A stretch of DNA of 64,000 nt, from contig MU271159.1 of NCBI GenBank assembly GCA_021432605.1, positions 434,001 to 498,000 on the forward strand, read 5' to 3'. Made by a program: the position numbers and the translations under genes. The notes below the pieces were generated by a model that saw nothing but the letters and a program-made list of their open reading frames with translations, had not been told where the DNA came from and searched no databases. Each line of letters begins with the position of its first letter. Positions within the stretch are counted from its first letter, which is position 1. Origin of the DNA: Coniochaeta sp. PMI_546 (taxonomy: Eukaryota; Ascomycota; Sordariomycetes; Coniochaetales; Coniochaetaceae). This document shows positions 13,008 to 24,842 of this stretch, one piece after another.

Positions 13008-16000
13008 CTTGCTTCGTTATGCCGATGGCGGGTGATAAGAAAGGAGTGAAAAGTGAGGTCCTCCTCCAGCCGCGGCGGCACCAATTTGCCGTCGTCTTTC
13101 CCACAGTTTCCAGGTAAGCGTCCTCAGGACCAGAGGTGCTGATCTTGGGTACCTATTTCAGTATCGGCGGTGGGTTGTCGGCGATGGACCAGGTTGGCAT
13201 GGCAGTATGCCTTGGCCGAAAAAGCTGCCTAGCTGGTCCAACTACGACTGGACAAGTCTGCACCTGGAGACCAGCCTGCACAAGTAGAGCCGTTGCTGCA
13301 GCGCGAGCGCCAGACCCAAAGAAAGTAGTCGGCGACAAGGATCAAGATCTAAGCAAGAGCAGTCATGGGCGTTGTGAAAGATATTGTGTTCCCGCTGTGC
13401 CTTTCGCGAGTGGCGCAATGTCCCGTAGTGGTGGGATTTTGAGTTGCGACCTAGTAATTGATAAAGTGTCCGCGGAGAATATCCAAGTGGTCCAAACTAG
13501 TCGTGCTAGTCGGCCTTGTGTTGAATGGGAGTGAGTTGGAGTAGCCGTCTTTTCTAGCACACACCCATGAGTCCTTCGCAGCTTGGCAATCGTAATGTGA
13601 TGTTCTGCTCGTGATCCAGCCTTTGAGACCAGTCGGGCTGTGCCTCCGGGAGGGATCCTCCTTACGAGCAAAGCAAAACCGGTTCGATCGGACTAGCTTC
13701 GTAGAGTGTGTACGTAGAGATCTCAGAACCATGCATGGGCAACGGAGCGGTTTTGAACGAAACAACGGCGTCTAAACCATAGCGTTGCGGATGGGCGAAG
13801 TATGCAAGCGGCGGTTCGAGACCAGGCAACAAAAGCTCACAGTCGCAATGCCAAGGCGAGCCGAAATATTTCGCCGACTGCTGGTTTTACCGTCTATTGA
13901 ACAGCTGGAACAGTGATCTCCATCTGACCCCAACAGGGCAATAAGCAAGCCAGGGGTTACTCGAGGTATAAGGTATGGGGGAAGAGGTGGGACTGGTCCA
14001 AGACCGCGGAGTGGGTGGATAGCGCAATCAAGCTGGTTGCTCACTTGTGTCAATTCGACGACTGTAAGTGGAGGGAAAAGTCGCGGACACAAGACTTGGC
14101 CGCTTTCCGCCGGGATGTTATCAAAGAGACCGTAACTGTACCGACGTCTGTCACTTGTGGAATGGATGTACTGTGGATTCTGTAACGTATGTTGTGTCTA
14201 CCGGAGCCAGTGAATAATCAATGAGCAGGTATCTTCTGATTTCCACGGCAGCTCCGGATACTTGGCTGATATGGTATTCGTGTTCCAGGCGTGATGTCGA
14301 GTATGTCGAGTTCACCTGTTGAAGCTGGGCCTGGCCTTTACCGGCGCTCAGTCACTCGCATGGTCCTCTTTGGAGGTACAGTTCTGAAGGAGGCGACTTC
14401 TTTGCTGTTAACCCGGATCCTTGTTCAACTCCAGTTGGAATCTAGCAGCCAGTCCTAATTAGGGAGAACAGCTCGCTGTCCTCGGTGAGACGACCGAGAC
14501 GTTCTAGCAATCGGCTGGCCAGGTTGGAGAAAAAGGACAAACAAGCGACTCCTGGGTGAGCTAAAGGCTGAGTTCAGAAAGGGTGACGGTGGGGTAGCCT
14601 GGGTAGCTTGCAGAGACCGGGGCAAAGAACCAAGCTACCGGCGGGGAAGGCGCCACTGGGGTCCCCGCTATGAGCACTAGCGCAGTTGCCGCATTCTCCC
14701 CATTTCTGGACTTCAGGAACTCTAATTCTCCGCCAATGAGAGTTTTTCTGTTTTGCTCCTCAGGTTGCCAAAGCTGCCGGATAGGCTTGGCACCTGCCGA
14801 TTCGTAAATGTCACTTTTTTGGAGAATTTCCATCTCAAAGGAGCGTCTCGACAAATCTCCATCTCGAGATTCTTCAAGAGAGGAAACGGAGCGCGACATC
14901 TGTGCGTGTAACCAATGATGGCGCTATCGCTCGGGTTCTTGCATTGTCGCATGGGACGCATCTTAGGCAAATTCTCTCATGCTCGGTACCTGGGAGTAAC
15001 AATATGCACATCAATCTGGAACAATACCAGAATCCCATCATACAGCTTTCGCCAGCAATTCAGGCTATATCGGATTGGTCAATGGCATGTAGGTAGCTGT
15101 GCATTAGGGTCCAGATGTTTAGTTACTCGCGGCTGCATTTCCACCAGACAAGGCGCTGACGCAGTTTGATGCTTGATATAGGTCACCCGCTTCGCCTATG
15201 CCTTCTGAGAATGACCCCTTTTTCGTAAATCTCCGAGCCTCGATAGCAAATGCGTGTACCTTGAAATGATTCGCCCATGCTTCGAACTTCAATGAATGTG
15301 GGCTGGAGTTTCCGCACTATGCCAGAGCCCATATTATGCACTGGACGTCTACCGGCAGCTTCGGCGTGTCCTGCCCGATGACGGTCCATCTCTGTCCGGT
15401 ACGCCGCGGGCCAGGCTCCGGACACAAGATAAGAACGACGTCTTATTCTTCGAGTGCTTGCGATCAGGGCGCGGTGCATATGAGCCCGTGGGGTGTTCTC
15501 AAGCGGCCACAAGAGCGACTACACTTGAACTACGTCTCCAAGCACCCGCGGTTGTGGACGGGCTGATTCCACAAGCATGGATTTCATCCGTCCCATGCCG
15601 TCCATGGGATGTTGATGTCGAGCCAAGCCTCAGCATCACTGGCGGAAGATGATGTTGCGGTCGTATCGGGATCATCTCGAGCGTTGGACACCAACCCGGA
15701 TTAGACCACCTGACAGCTTCCTTTGCGAGTGTGGAACCAGCAAGATTGGACCTTCTCGATCTGCTGTGCGCATGTTCTCCGCGGGGGCTGTTCCATCAGG
15801 ATAGAGAAACACTGAAGTTGATACTGAGACACTTGATCTTCCGGGTCTATTCTGTTTGTCTGGCACTCCCATTCCCAGGAAAAGGCACATTTCCGACCTC
15901 GATAGTCATTGTACGTCGTCCGCAGTCACAGGCGTGGAGCGGGCCGCTGCCCTTGATGAGTCGACCACAGACAACCATGCTGTAGATTGTTTAACCAGGA

Positions 16001-16572
16001 ATATTTTCCAGGAGTACTGCGATGTTCAGTGTGAGGTTCTTGTGGACTCCCTTCGTCAAGTAGTTTGTACATCATATCACGACCCAGCTCACACCTTGGA
16101 AGGCCGCTGTCCTTGAGCATATGGTCTATAAGCAAACACACTATACAAACTTCCTACAGGACCAGACAGCGCATCGGAATCGAGTAGCACGGTCCACATG
16201 GTTGCAAAAGGTAGGCCCGTCTACGAGACTTCGTTGCTGTATTGTCGTTGACTCTTCATGGGCATGTTGAACGTGACTATGAACACCTTATCACAGGTCA
16301 GATCACTGAGTCGTCGCCCAGCCAATATCTATTAACGAGCATCCACATTCGAGGTCTGGTCTATAGAACCACGTTATACTATATAATTCAATCATAAGCC
16401 AACTCGCACTTATTACATCGTAGTCCTTCATCGAGTGAAACATAACCCGGCCACACCCCGTAGCCACAAACAAGAGAAGACCCGCTGCGCCCCCAAGAGA
16501 AGACAGATAACGCCTCAAACACCTCTGACAGACAATATCTACGAGATCAAAGGGCAACAACCATCAAGCAGC
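13008..16572. other. 3.5 kb intergenic region, no gene recognised
   Basis: This contains the promoter of the AROM-like gene and the downstream flank of MCM2. Open frames here are short, lie in conflicting frames and carry no recognisable domains. No RNA gene or repeat was recognised. Confidence 0.5.
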
Positions 16573-19303
16573 TCAAGCAGCAACAGTTCCAGCCCTGCCG
16601 CCCCTCGCAGCAGCACCTCTCCTCTGGTCTTGCCCGGGCCTCTTGAGCGTATACTTGGCAAAGGCACGCGCAAGAGCCTTCTTGCAGCTGACCTTCTGGC
16701 TGCCGACAAAGCTCTCGACCGTCACAGCGATAGCCCGGTCCATGTCCTGGGCCGAGCAGTACTCCGACAGCCGCATGCGGCAGAAGGCCTCGCTGATGCG
16801 GATGATGGCTTCCAGATGACGGACCTAAAACCGACTCATTAGTATCGTGCTGCCTGACCGTGTGAGATGTAGAGAGAAACGTACCGTAATCGGGTAAGCA
16901 CCGGTAGCCAGACTCTCCTTCCTCATGTCGGCGAACAACCGCGCGACCTTGTCCTCGTCCATATGGTACAGCTTGGGAAAGCACCTTTCCCGCGCATAGA
17001 GGATATACTTCCGCAGCAGCTCTTGAGGGATCTCGCCCTCCTTCTTTCGCGACCGCTCATCGACCAGCGCATTGGAAGCTCGCTGGGACTCATACTCGAC
17101 GTCCATGCTCTCCTCGCCTTGGTTCTGAGACAGGGGATGACTCCGGCTATGAGACCCGACAATAAACCGGGCCAACCTCTCATCCTCTTCCGGCTCGACT
17201 GTGTCACGCACCACGCACAGGATGTCGAAACGTGACAAGATCGGCTCCGTAAGCTCCACGTTTGCACTGAACGGAATGGTGGAGTTATACCGCCCACCGA
17301 TAGGGTTGGCAGCAGCAATGATACCACACCGCGCCTGTAGCGTAGTGACAATGCCCGCCTTGCTGATGGAGATAGTCTGCTGCTCCATCGCCTCGTGGAT
17401 AGATGTCCGGTCCTGGTCATTCATCTTGTCGAACTCGTCGATGAGACACGTGCCCTTGTCCGCAAGGACCAACGCGCCGCCTTCAAGCGTCCACTCGCTC
17501 GTCAGCGGGTCACGACGGACACTAGCCGTCAGACCGACCGCCGAGGCGCCCTGACCCGTCGCGAAGACGGCGCGGTGGGCCGTCTTCTCGACGTACTTCA
17601 GCACCTGGGACTTTGCGGTACCTGGGTCGCCGAGGAGGAGGACATTGATATCGCCTCTGATGTGATGCGCGCCCTTCGTCGTCTTGGCCACGCCACCAAA
17701 GAGAGAGAGAGCGACGGCGGTCTTGATGTCTGTATGCCCGTAGATACTGGGCGCGATGGAGTTGATGATCTTGTCTACAATCTGGGGATCCTTGGATAGC
17801 TTGCGGATCTCGTGCTCGTCCTCTTCCGTCAGACGGAAGCCGGCCAGCTGGTCGTGAGACTTGATCACATTGTTGGCCTCGAGGATGGTAGCGAAGACCG
17901 GGAAGCCATTGCGGTTGTTCAGCTGGGCGTCGTAGTTGTTGCGGTAGATGCCTGTCACCTCTATCTCCTCGCCGGGCTTGGCTTTGTCGATGAGGTCCCA
18001 GAGCAGGATTACCTCGCGGTGACGGGGTAGACGGCCGGCGGGGACTGTGCCGGGGGATTCTTGGAGGGTAAGCTTTTGGTAGTTGCGGTAGACTGTCTTT
18101 TCCGAGTTCAATGTGAAGGGGCCACGAGACTGGCAGCTCTGGCAGTATGTAATCTTTACTTCAACGTTGGACTCCTGCTGGAAGGGGCCGAGAGTCACGC
18201 CGCACTTCGTGCAGTCGAACTTGACGTACTTCAGCTGGGGAAAGACGCCTGTTCGCCGGGTCACCACGCCGCTGACGCGGACCAAGCAGTTGAGGTGGGA
18301 CTGGCGAAGTTGACGCAGCGTGTAGTGGACAGGGAGGTCGAAGATGCGGACGTGAATCTCGGCGTGAATACGCTCGTAGTCCGGGTAGTGGAGCAGGACG
18401 ACCTCCATGGCCACTTGGTCGAAGAGCTTCAGCATCTCCGCCGGGGCATTGGCGAGGAAATAGGCAAGGATGGCCTTAGATGTCGAGAGATGATCGTAAG
18501 AGACCTCGAGAGACTCGGCGTTGATCTCTCCAAGTGTCCGAATGCGATTGCCGTAGACAGAGGATCCGCTCTCATCAGTGTACTCAGTCAGGAAGGCCTT
18601 GAACTCGCGCTTGATCGTGCGCTGAACAGGTGGTTGAGACACCCACTCCGTCAAGCTTGAGGCCTTTACGTCCTGCAGCGCTTCAAGCGAGAGCTCCTCG
18701 TCCATAATGTTGGCATCCATGTCCTCGTCAGGATCCTCATCATAGTGGTGGCGGCGGCGGCGAGGCTGTGCGGTGAGGTCGAGGTCGCCGTCTTCATCTT
18801 CACCAGGAAGGAAAGCGGCGGGGATGCGCTGGCGACGAGCGACTTCGCGATCTCTGCGGGCGAGCTGAGCCTCGAGACGTCGCCTCTCCCCGAGATTCAT
18901 CTGATCATATTCTTCGTCGTCGAGGTCGATACCCTCGTAGGCATCGTCCTCTTTCTCGCGATAGTCGCGCTCAAAACCTTCGCGGAAGAGATCAACGTCG
19001 TCTTCCGCCATCTCGTCGATGTCATCGATGTCGTCATCTTGGATCTCGACCTCTTCTTCAATGTCGTCTTCGTCGTCACCGCCGTGGGAGATGGGGAAAG
19101 CTGGAGGTGAGGATGGCATAGGGCTTGACGCAATACCAACTGAAGATGCACCATCGTCGCCGCCGGTACGGGATCGCTTGCGGTTGGCCCTTGGCGTAGC
19201 GCCACGGTTGGCCGAGGACATGTTCGGCCGTAGAGGAGAACTGAGTTGTCATTGTCAGGGCTGGATTCAGGAGAGGCCACAATGTTTAAGACACGTACCT
19301 CAT
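16573..19303 (-). CDS. MCM2: DNA replication licensing factor MCM2
   Basis: ATPase subunit of the MCM2-7 replicative helicase, nuclear. Preferred structure: a 5-nt first exon 19303-19299 (ATGAG), a 58-nt intron 19298-19241, exon 2 19240-16885, a 60-nt intron 16884-16825 and exon 3 16824-16573, giving 870 residues. Yeast Mcm2 has about 868. A start at the ATG at 19221 without the first intron would give 862 residues. Seen: an acidic, disordered N-terminus typical of MCM2 (histone-binding region), the MCM2-like LGERRRLEAQLARRDRE segment, a C4 zinc finger (CTKC...CQSC), Walker A GDPGTAKSQ, Walker B LIDEFDKM and the arginine-finger motif SRFD. The last exon restores the conserved TVRHLEAIIRISEA helix. 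MCB boxes in the upstream divergent promoter suggest G1/S control. Confidence 0.95.
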
Positions 19304-19876
19304 GTTTACTTCACCGTTCGCTCGACAATATGTTTGGAATATCTCGACGACACTTCTCAGAGAATGCCGAGTGTTGTTTTATGGCAGAAGCGCAAACGGA
19401 CGGATAGGGATTACCACGAGTCAAAGAAGGGAGTTGAAGTTTGAGAAGTGAGAAAGTGGCTCCCCTGCTGAATGGAGGGGGGAGATGGGAAAGCGCTTGA
19501 AATTCCTTGGCCCCTGACGCGTGGTGGGGAGGTAAAATGGAACGCGTTTGGAAGACGCGTAAATTGGTACGCTAAACCTTTTGTGATATTTCGCGTTTAA
19601 GTGCTTGCCTTAGCTCTAGATTGCCTGATTGCCCACCTCATCCTTGCAGGCGGAACGCGATCCGTCCTGTTGCTTATCGACGCGACTACCGCAATGCAGT
19701 GAGAAAGCTGGGGTACGTACCTTGGGTGAGCTCAGCATCCGACTTCATGTGAACTGTAAACTCCTTCCCATTCGCATCAACACGTATCAATTTCATCTTC
19801 CTTCCATTTGCTCGTTCATCATATCTCAGCTCTCCGCCGGACAATTGTTACTGTCATTCGCGTGTTCCAAGCACCT
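19304..19876. promoter_or_regulatory. Divergent promoter between MCM2 and the UBR7-like gene
   Basis: The 573 bases separate two genes transcribed away from each other. They include three ACGCGT boxes (annotated separately) and a TTCGCG-like element near 19588. There is no TATA box that I would trust. Confidence 0.6.
19517..19560. promoter_or_regulatory. Cluster of three MCB (ACGCGT) boxes
   Basis: Perfect palindromic ACGCGT hexamers lie at 19517-19522, 19542-19547 and 19555-19560. They are 214-257 nt upstream of the preferred MCM2 start. In yeasts, the MBF complex (Mbp1 or Res with Swi6) binds this element to drive G1/S transcription of replication genes including MCMs. Binding here is inferred from the sequence and the neighbour. 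Confidence 0.65.
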
Positions 19877-21460
19877 ATGGATCCTTCAGCACCGCAGCCC
19901 TCCGCTGGCGATGTCGCCGCGCCAGCACCACCGAAGGTGCGCAGGCAGAGCTCCTCGGCGCAGTCAGAAGACTCACAGACGGCGGCCGACTTCATTCGAG
20001 ACCAAATGCAGCTCGAAGCTGATGCACGCGAGGCGCTCCCATACAAGATCGACGATTGTACCAAACCACTCGGTGCATTGCGCCAGAGCGTGTTTGCCTG
20101 TCTCACATGCAATCCACCACCCGAGGACCCCAAGGCGCCCTACGACAATCCCGCTGGCGTTTGCTACTCCTGTTCGGTGCAATGTCATGGTGAACATAAT
20201 CTTGTCGAGATATTTACGAAGCGCAACTTTACGTGCGACTGCGGTACCACGCGATTTCCGAAGACCAGCCCGTGCACGCTACGCATCAATCCTACAACCA
20301 ACACCAGAGGCGACGTCCATTCAGAAGAGCCCGACGCAAACAACAGATACAACCAAAACTTCAGGAACCGTTTCTGCGGCTGCGAATGCGACTATGATCC
20401 GTTTCAGCAGAAGGGAACTATGTTCCAGTGTCTTGGTCTCGGTACACACGAGACCGGTGGTTGTGGCGAGGATTGGTGGCATCCAGGCTGCCTGGTCGGC
20501 TTGGGTCCGCGATGGTTCGAGAATATGGTCGCTGACAAGCCTGTCAGCGGCGAGGTCAAGCCAAAGGCGGAGAATGCAATTGAGAGTGGCGCGCTCGCAA
20601 CGATATCAGAAGAGGCAGCAGAAGCGACCAAACCACCAGTCTCAGATGAGCAGGAGGAACCCGAGGATGACGACCCACCACCACCGCCAGGATTCCCCTC
20701 AGAGGACGACTTCGAGGGTTTCATTTGCTACAAGTGCGTTGAGGCATTTCCTTGGATCAAGCGCTATGCGGGCACGGCGGGCTTTCTGCCACCCGTCTAC
20801 TTCCACAGCGCAGCATCTCGAGATCATGACCAGGTAACACCGTCTGCCGTAGACGAGTCTTCGAAGAAGCGTAAAGCGGACGACGAAGCGGAGGAGCCTC
20901 AAGAGCCTAAGCGGCAGAAGAGCGAGGATGGTCCGCTCCCACCTGTTGATAGGCCCGCGACTGGCACGGCAGAGACTGCAGATGCGCGAGCTGCAACATC
21001 ATCATGCAAGCTGGACGCTCTTCCAACCGCTCCAGAAGGCCAATTCTCCCTCTTTTTCCAAGAAGGTTTTCGCGAAAAGATTTGTCACTGCTCTTCATGC
21101 TTCCCCCTCCTCGTCCCTCACCCACAACTTGTGGAGGAGGAAGAGACATACGAGCCGCCCGTGTCCGAAGAAGGCTCCGAGAACGGCGGGTCGACGCACG
21201 GTAGCGGCAGTCTGCTAGATCGCGGCGAAAGCGCTCTGCGCAACGTTGACCGCGTTCGTGCCATTGAGGGTGTCATGGCGTACAATCACCTGAAAGACAA
21301 GCTGAAGCCTTTCTTCCAGCAATTTGCCGAGAGCGGCCAGGCCATCAGCGCCGAAGACATCAAGCAGTACTTTGCTAAGCTTCGTGGCGATGAGCAGCCT
21401 GCCCAAGATAGCGGAGAGGACGCTGGGTCGGACTTTCGCAAGGAGCAGAGTGGGTACTAG
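19877..21460 (+). CDS. UBR7/Mlo2-like protein with UBR box and PHD finger
   Basis: Single exon, 527 residues from ATG 19877. An upstream in-frame ATG at 19808 would add 23 residues but gives a less family-like start. A UBR-type zinc finger spans about 61-133 (CLTC, CYSC, CHGEHNL, CDCG). It is followed by an atypical PHD finger (CGCEC from about 167, WWHPGC near 200, closing FICYKC near 285). The region between the last two PHD halves carries an acidic, Pro-rich insertion (DDDPPPPPGFPSEDD), as in fungal Mlo2. A lysine/arginine patch (KKRKAD, PKRQK) after residue 330 is a likely nuclear signal. Family knowledge: human UBR7 is a PHD-type E3 acting on histone H2B and S. pombe Mlo2 affects chromosome segregation. 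It shares a promoter with MCM2, hinting at cell-cycle linked expression. Confidence 0.88.
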   Translation: MDPSAPQPSAGDVAAPAPPKVRRQSSSAQSEDSQTAADFIRDQMQLEADAREALPYKIDDCTKPLGALRQSVFACLTCNPPPEDPKAPYDNPAGVCYSCSVQCHGEHNLVEIFTKRNFTCDCGTTRFPKTSPCTLRINPTTNTRGDVHSEEPDANNRYNQNFRNRFCGCECDYDPFQQKGTMFQCLGLGTHETGGCGEDWWHPGCLVGLGPRWFENMVADKPVSGEVKPKAENAIESGALATISEEAAEATKPPVSDEQEEPEDDDPPPPPGFPSEDDFEGFICYKCVEAFPWIKRYAGTAGFLPPVYFHSAASRDHDQVTPSAVDESSKKRKADDEAEEPQEPKRQKSEDGPLPPVDRPATGTAETADARAATSSCKLDALPTAPEGQFSLFFQEGFREKICHCSSCFPLLVPHPQLVEEEETYEPPVSEEGSENGGSTHGSGSLLDRGESALRNVDRVRAIEGVMAYNHLKDKLKPFFQQFAESGQAISAEDIKQYFAKLRGDEQPAQDSGEDAGSDFRKEQSGY

Positions 21461-22958
21461 GTGTGCGGCTCATACATGGCTGGTTTTGGGCACCGTATTC
21501 TGTTCACAGCCACTTGGCTTTCTGTTTTGGCTTTGATATTGGGACTGTTATACCTATTTCAGTACAGGATGGAGTCCACGAGCCGTTGGTCTTGTGTCTT
21601 ATGGAAATGCTCTTCCTGCACGATGAGGAATGCGGAGTGCAGGAAGCTGGAGTCAAAAGTTATGTAGGTGAGAAACAGATAACCTGCTGCAGGAGATACC
21701 TGATGGTAGAACCTTGTGCATGAATGAAGTGGAGGTAAATACGAAGCATATTCTCCTCATCCGCGTCACATGGTTGATTGCCACGTCGTCTCGTCCCTTG
21801 GTCAAGACGTGAATGTCTCATCTTTTTCTCGGAACGCGCGGGCTTGAGAAGCTCCAGATAGGCTGCCTACTCTCGATCCTCGTCTTACATGGCTCGCCCA
21901 GCTACGCATATGGTCCGACAAGGAACAGTGCTAACAAAGCCGACTCAAACTCAGGGCAACCGCGTCTGTCAAGGGTTTCATCCTAGGTGATGTCTCGTCG
22001 TGTTTCTTTTGCACTTCGCTTTTAGATGTCTAATTTGTCTAGCATGTTGACTTTTGTGTCTAGCTGAGAACCGGTTCACGATCAGCTTGCCCCTATTCAT
22101 AGGCAATATCCACGGTCGTTGAAACAGAACAAGAGAGCATGTGGCTCTTCGTCTACCGGGCCGATATCATAACTCGACGTCGTCTCCAAGACCCTATCTC
22201 ATGCAACGCTGAAGTCAAAACTTCTTTCACCGAGTTCCGGCATCCGCACGTAGTCCGGATGGCGCCCACACGAGCAGAAGGCCTCTGCCGCAGCCCTCTG
22301 ACTAGCGGAGACTTGGAAGTCGGGGCCTCATTCGACCTCACGCGCATGCCAGACGTCCGCCTACTCTTATCTACTGCGGACTGAGACTCGGGGTATGAAG
22401 CATACCGAGAGGGTGATATCAGTCCAAACCTCTGGGCTATGGAGCAGGAGGTTCGTGAGACGGTACGAATACCACGCCTTTAAGGTTTGCAAGCCCCTTT
22501 TCAACAACGGTCAGACGACTGTCCCGCCCATATTCTAGTCAATCCTCTTTAGTCATTGGCAGTGGTTCCCCAAATATACAAACCTTCTCCTTCTAACATG
22601 GCTGCATAAAGCAGTCGCTCCTCCCGCCCCCTTCCGTCCTTCTACTCTTCCCTCTCTCGTCCCTGCCCTCCGCTTCTACCGTCAGCCTCCTGCTGGCCCT
22701 GGCACTCCGACAATCGGACTTTGACTCGATCATATCCTCCTCTTCATTTCTGCAGGTCTTCAGAACTGATAGGGGATCCGAGTGCACTAATCTCTAATAA
22801 TAAAGAATCTCCGCAAGATACATTTATACCACATCAACATCCCCCCTCCCCACCGGTAGCTATAATACCAGTAGATAACCACAACGATACCGGAATACCT
22901 CTCTCCTCATCAACGACCTTCCACTCACAACCAGACTCACCACCCCCGCGATCCTGCG
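21461..22958. other. Intergenic region upstream of the permease
   Basis: This is the 3' flank of the UBR7-like gene followed by the permease promoter. A pyrimidine-rich tract occupies about 22615-22690. Two HGATAR sites (22767-22772 and 22873-22878), the kind read by AreA/NIT2 nitrogen factors, lie within 200 nt of the permease start. No gene was seen. Confidence 0.5.
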
Positions 22959-24842
22959 ATGGACGACCCTCCCAGCAAGAATGTCGTCACTAACGTAACA
23001 ACCGTTAGCTCCAGAGCCGACTCCCCAGGGCGCGGCTCCTCCTCCGGCTCCAACCCAAGCGACATCTCAGCCGACACGACCCTCGGCCTCGACACCGTGC
23101 CCGGCCTGGACCCTACTAAGTCCCTGACAGCCATCGACGTCGTCCCAGCCTCCAAATCATCCCAAGACGGCGGCGTCGAGCTCGCCGAGAACAACACCAA
23201 CATCTCCAACGGCGGTCTCAAGCGCGACATCACCATGCGCCAGATGTTCCTCATGGCCGCCGGCGGCTCCATCGGCGCCGGCCTCTTCGTCGGCTCCGGC
23301 CAGGCGCTGCGCACCGGCGGCCCGGCCTCCCTCGTCATCAACTTCGCCGTCTGCGGCGTCATGGTCTCCATGACCATGGCCTCCCTGGGCGAGATGGCGA
23401 CCTCGTACCCTGTCGCGGGCGCGTTCTACGACTACACGGTCCGGTTCGTCGGCAGGCAGGCCGGCTTCGCCATGGGCTGGAACTTTGTCTTCAACTGGCT
23501 CATCGTCCTGCCCTTCGAGCTGACCACCATCGGCGCCCAGCTGGAGTACTGGAACCCGGACCTCCGGCCGTGGTGGTTCATCATCCCCTTCGTCGTCTTC
23601 CTGGGCCTCATCAGCGCCAAGGGGGCCAGGTGGTTCGGCGAGCTGGAGCACTGGCTGGGCCTCTGCAAGGCCGTCGCACTCGCCGCCTTCATTTGCTTCG
23701 CCGTCGCGCTCACGGGACGCGGGGTCGCCTCGGACTCGCGCGGGGCCCTCGGGGCGCGGTACTGGCACCGCCCGGGGGCGTTCGCCAACGGCTTCCAGGG
23801 CTTCCTGGCCGTCTTCCGCGTGGCCGGCATGAGCTACGGCGGGACCGAGATGCTGGGCCTCACGGCGGCCGAGTGCAGGCGGCCGCACCGAGTGATGCCG
23901 ATGGCGACCAAGGTGGTGTTCTTCCGGCTCATCGTGTTCTACGTCGGGGGCCTGCTCATGCTGGGCTTCGTCGTGCCGGCGGACAACCCCGACCTCGCCG
24001 CCGTGGGACACGGGGCCAAGTACAGCCCCTTCGTGCTGGCGGCGAACCTGGCGAACCAGCCCGGCCTGGCCAACTTCTTCAACGCCATGATCGTCACGGC
24101 GCTCATCAGCATGGCCAACGCGGCCATCTTTGCGAGCAGCCGCGCGCTGCAGGCGCTGTGCTCCAAGGGCATGGGGCCGAGGAAGCTGGGCGAGCTCAGG
24201 GGAGGTGTGCCCGCGTATGCGCTGGGTGTCGCGTTCGTGCTGGCGCTGCTTGCGTTCATCACGGCTGCGCCGGGCGGGGAGGAGATATTCGACTGGTTGC
24301 TCAGCCTGTCGGCCATGTCGAACTACATGACCTGGGCGGCGATCTGTTACAGCCACATCCGGATGCGCAAGGCGATGGAGGCGCAGGGATGGGACAAGAG
24401 TCAGATCATCTGGCGGAGTCCCTTCGGGATATGGGGATCGTATCTCGGGCTGGTGGTGTGCGCGTGCGGATTGGTGGCGCAGGTGGTCATGGCTGCCTGG
24501 CCGCTTGACGGGTATGATGCCAGGGCCGTGACGCGGGACGTTATCGGTATCCCGTTCATGTTGCTCCTGTTCGGCGGGTATGCTGCTTACCAGCGGACCT
24601 ATTACGGCGAGAATAGGCTGCTGGTCCCGCTTGCTGAGATCGACCTTGGCACCGGATTCAGGAACAGAAGCTACGCGCGGGATGCCGACGAGGAAGCTGC
24701 CAAGGAGAAGGAGGTTGAGCTTGATCGGCTGGGCTACCAGAAGGACTGGCCGAGGATGAAGAAGGTTGGCTTCCACGTGAAGCAGCAGCTTGATTTTGGG
24801 TGGTTGCAGAAGCTGCGGACGCGGTTCCAGAGGGCGAAGTGA
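22959..24842 (+). CDS. Amino-acid permease (APC superfamily, fungal YAT type)
   Basis: Intronless, 627 residues, ATG 22959. About 90 hydrophilic residues precede the transporter core, which starts at the conserved RDITMRQMFLMAAGGSIGAGLF motif; the GSIGAGLF stretch is the substrate-binding break in TM1. Further family marks are GEMATSYPVAGAFYDY (TM2-3), FANGFQGFL, YGGTEMLGLTAAEC (TM6 region) and a Phe/Asp-Trp loop at IFDWLLSLSAM. Twelve hydrophobic segments can be counted, then a charged cytosolic C-tail of about 75 residues. It is a plasma-membrane proton-coupled amino-acid uptake carrier by family; substrate not predictable. Codon use is extremely GC-rich at third positions, unlike most neighbours, and this opens a long antisense frame that is not a gene. 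Possible GATA-factor sites upstream would suit nitrogen regulation. Confidence 0.93.
   Translation: MDDPPSKNVVTNVTTVSSRADSPGRGSSSGSNPSDISADTTLGLDTVPGLDPTKSLTAIDVVPASKSSQDGGVELAENNTNISNGGLKRDITMRQMFLMAAGGSIGAGLFVGSGQALRTGGPASLVINFAVCGVMVSMTMASLGEMATSYPVAGAFYDYTVRFVGRQAGFAMGWNFVFNWLIVLPFELTTIGAQLEYWNPDLRPWWFIIPFVVFLGLISAKGARWFGELEHWLGLCKAVALAAFICFAVALTGRGVASDSRGALGARYWHRPGAFANGFQGFLAVFRVAGMSYGGTEMLGLTAAECRRPHRVMPMATKVVFFRLIVFYVGGLLMLGFVVPADNPDLAAVGHGAKYSPFVLAANLANQPGLANFFNAMIVTALISMANAAIFASSRALQALCSKGMGPRKLGELRGGVPAYALGVAFVLALLAFITAAPGGEEIFDWLLSLSAMSNYMTWAAICYSHIRMRKAMEAQGWDKSQIIWRSPFGIWGSYLGLVVCACGLVAQVVMAAWPLDGYDARAVTRDVIGIPFMLLLFGGYAAYQRTYYGENRLLVPLAEIDLGTGFRNRSYARDADEEAAKEKEVELDRLGYQKDWPRMKKVGFHVKQQLDFGWLQKLRTRFQRAK

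Noticed and set aside
23157-24776. 539-codon antisense frame over the permease
   Set aside because: Shadow of the permease caused by high GC at third positions; Arg/Pro/Glu/His-rich and lacking any domain.
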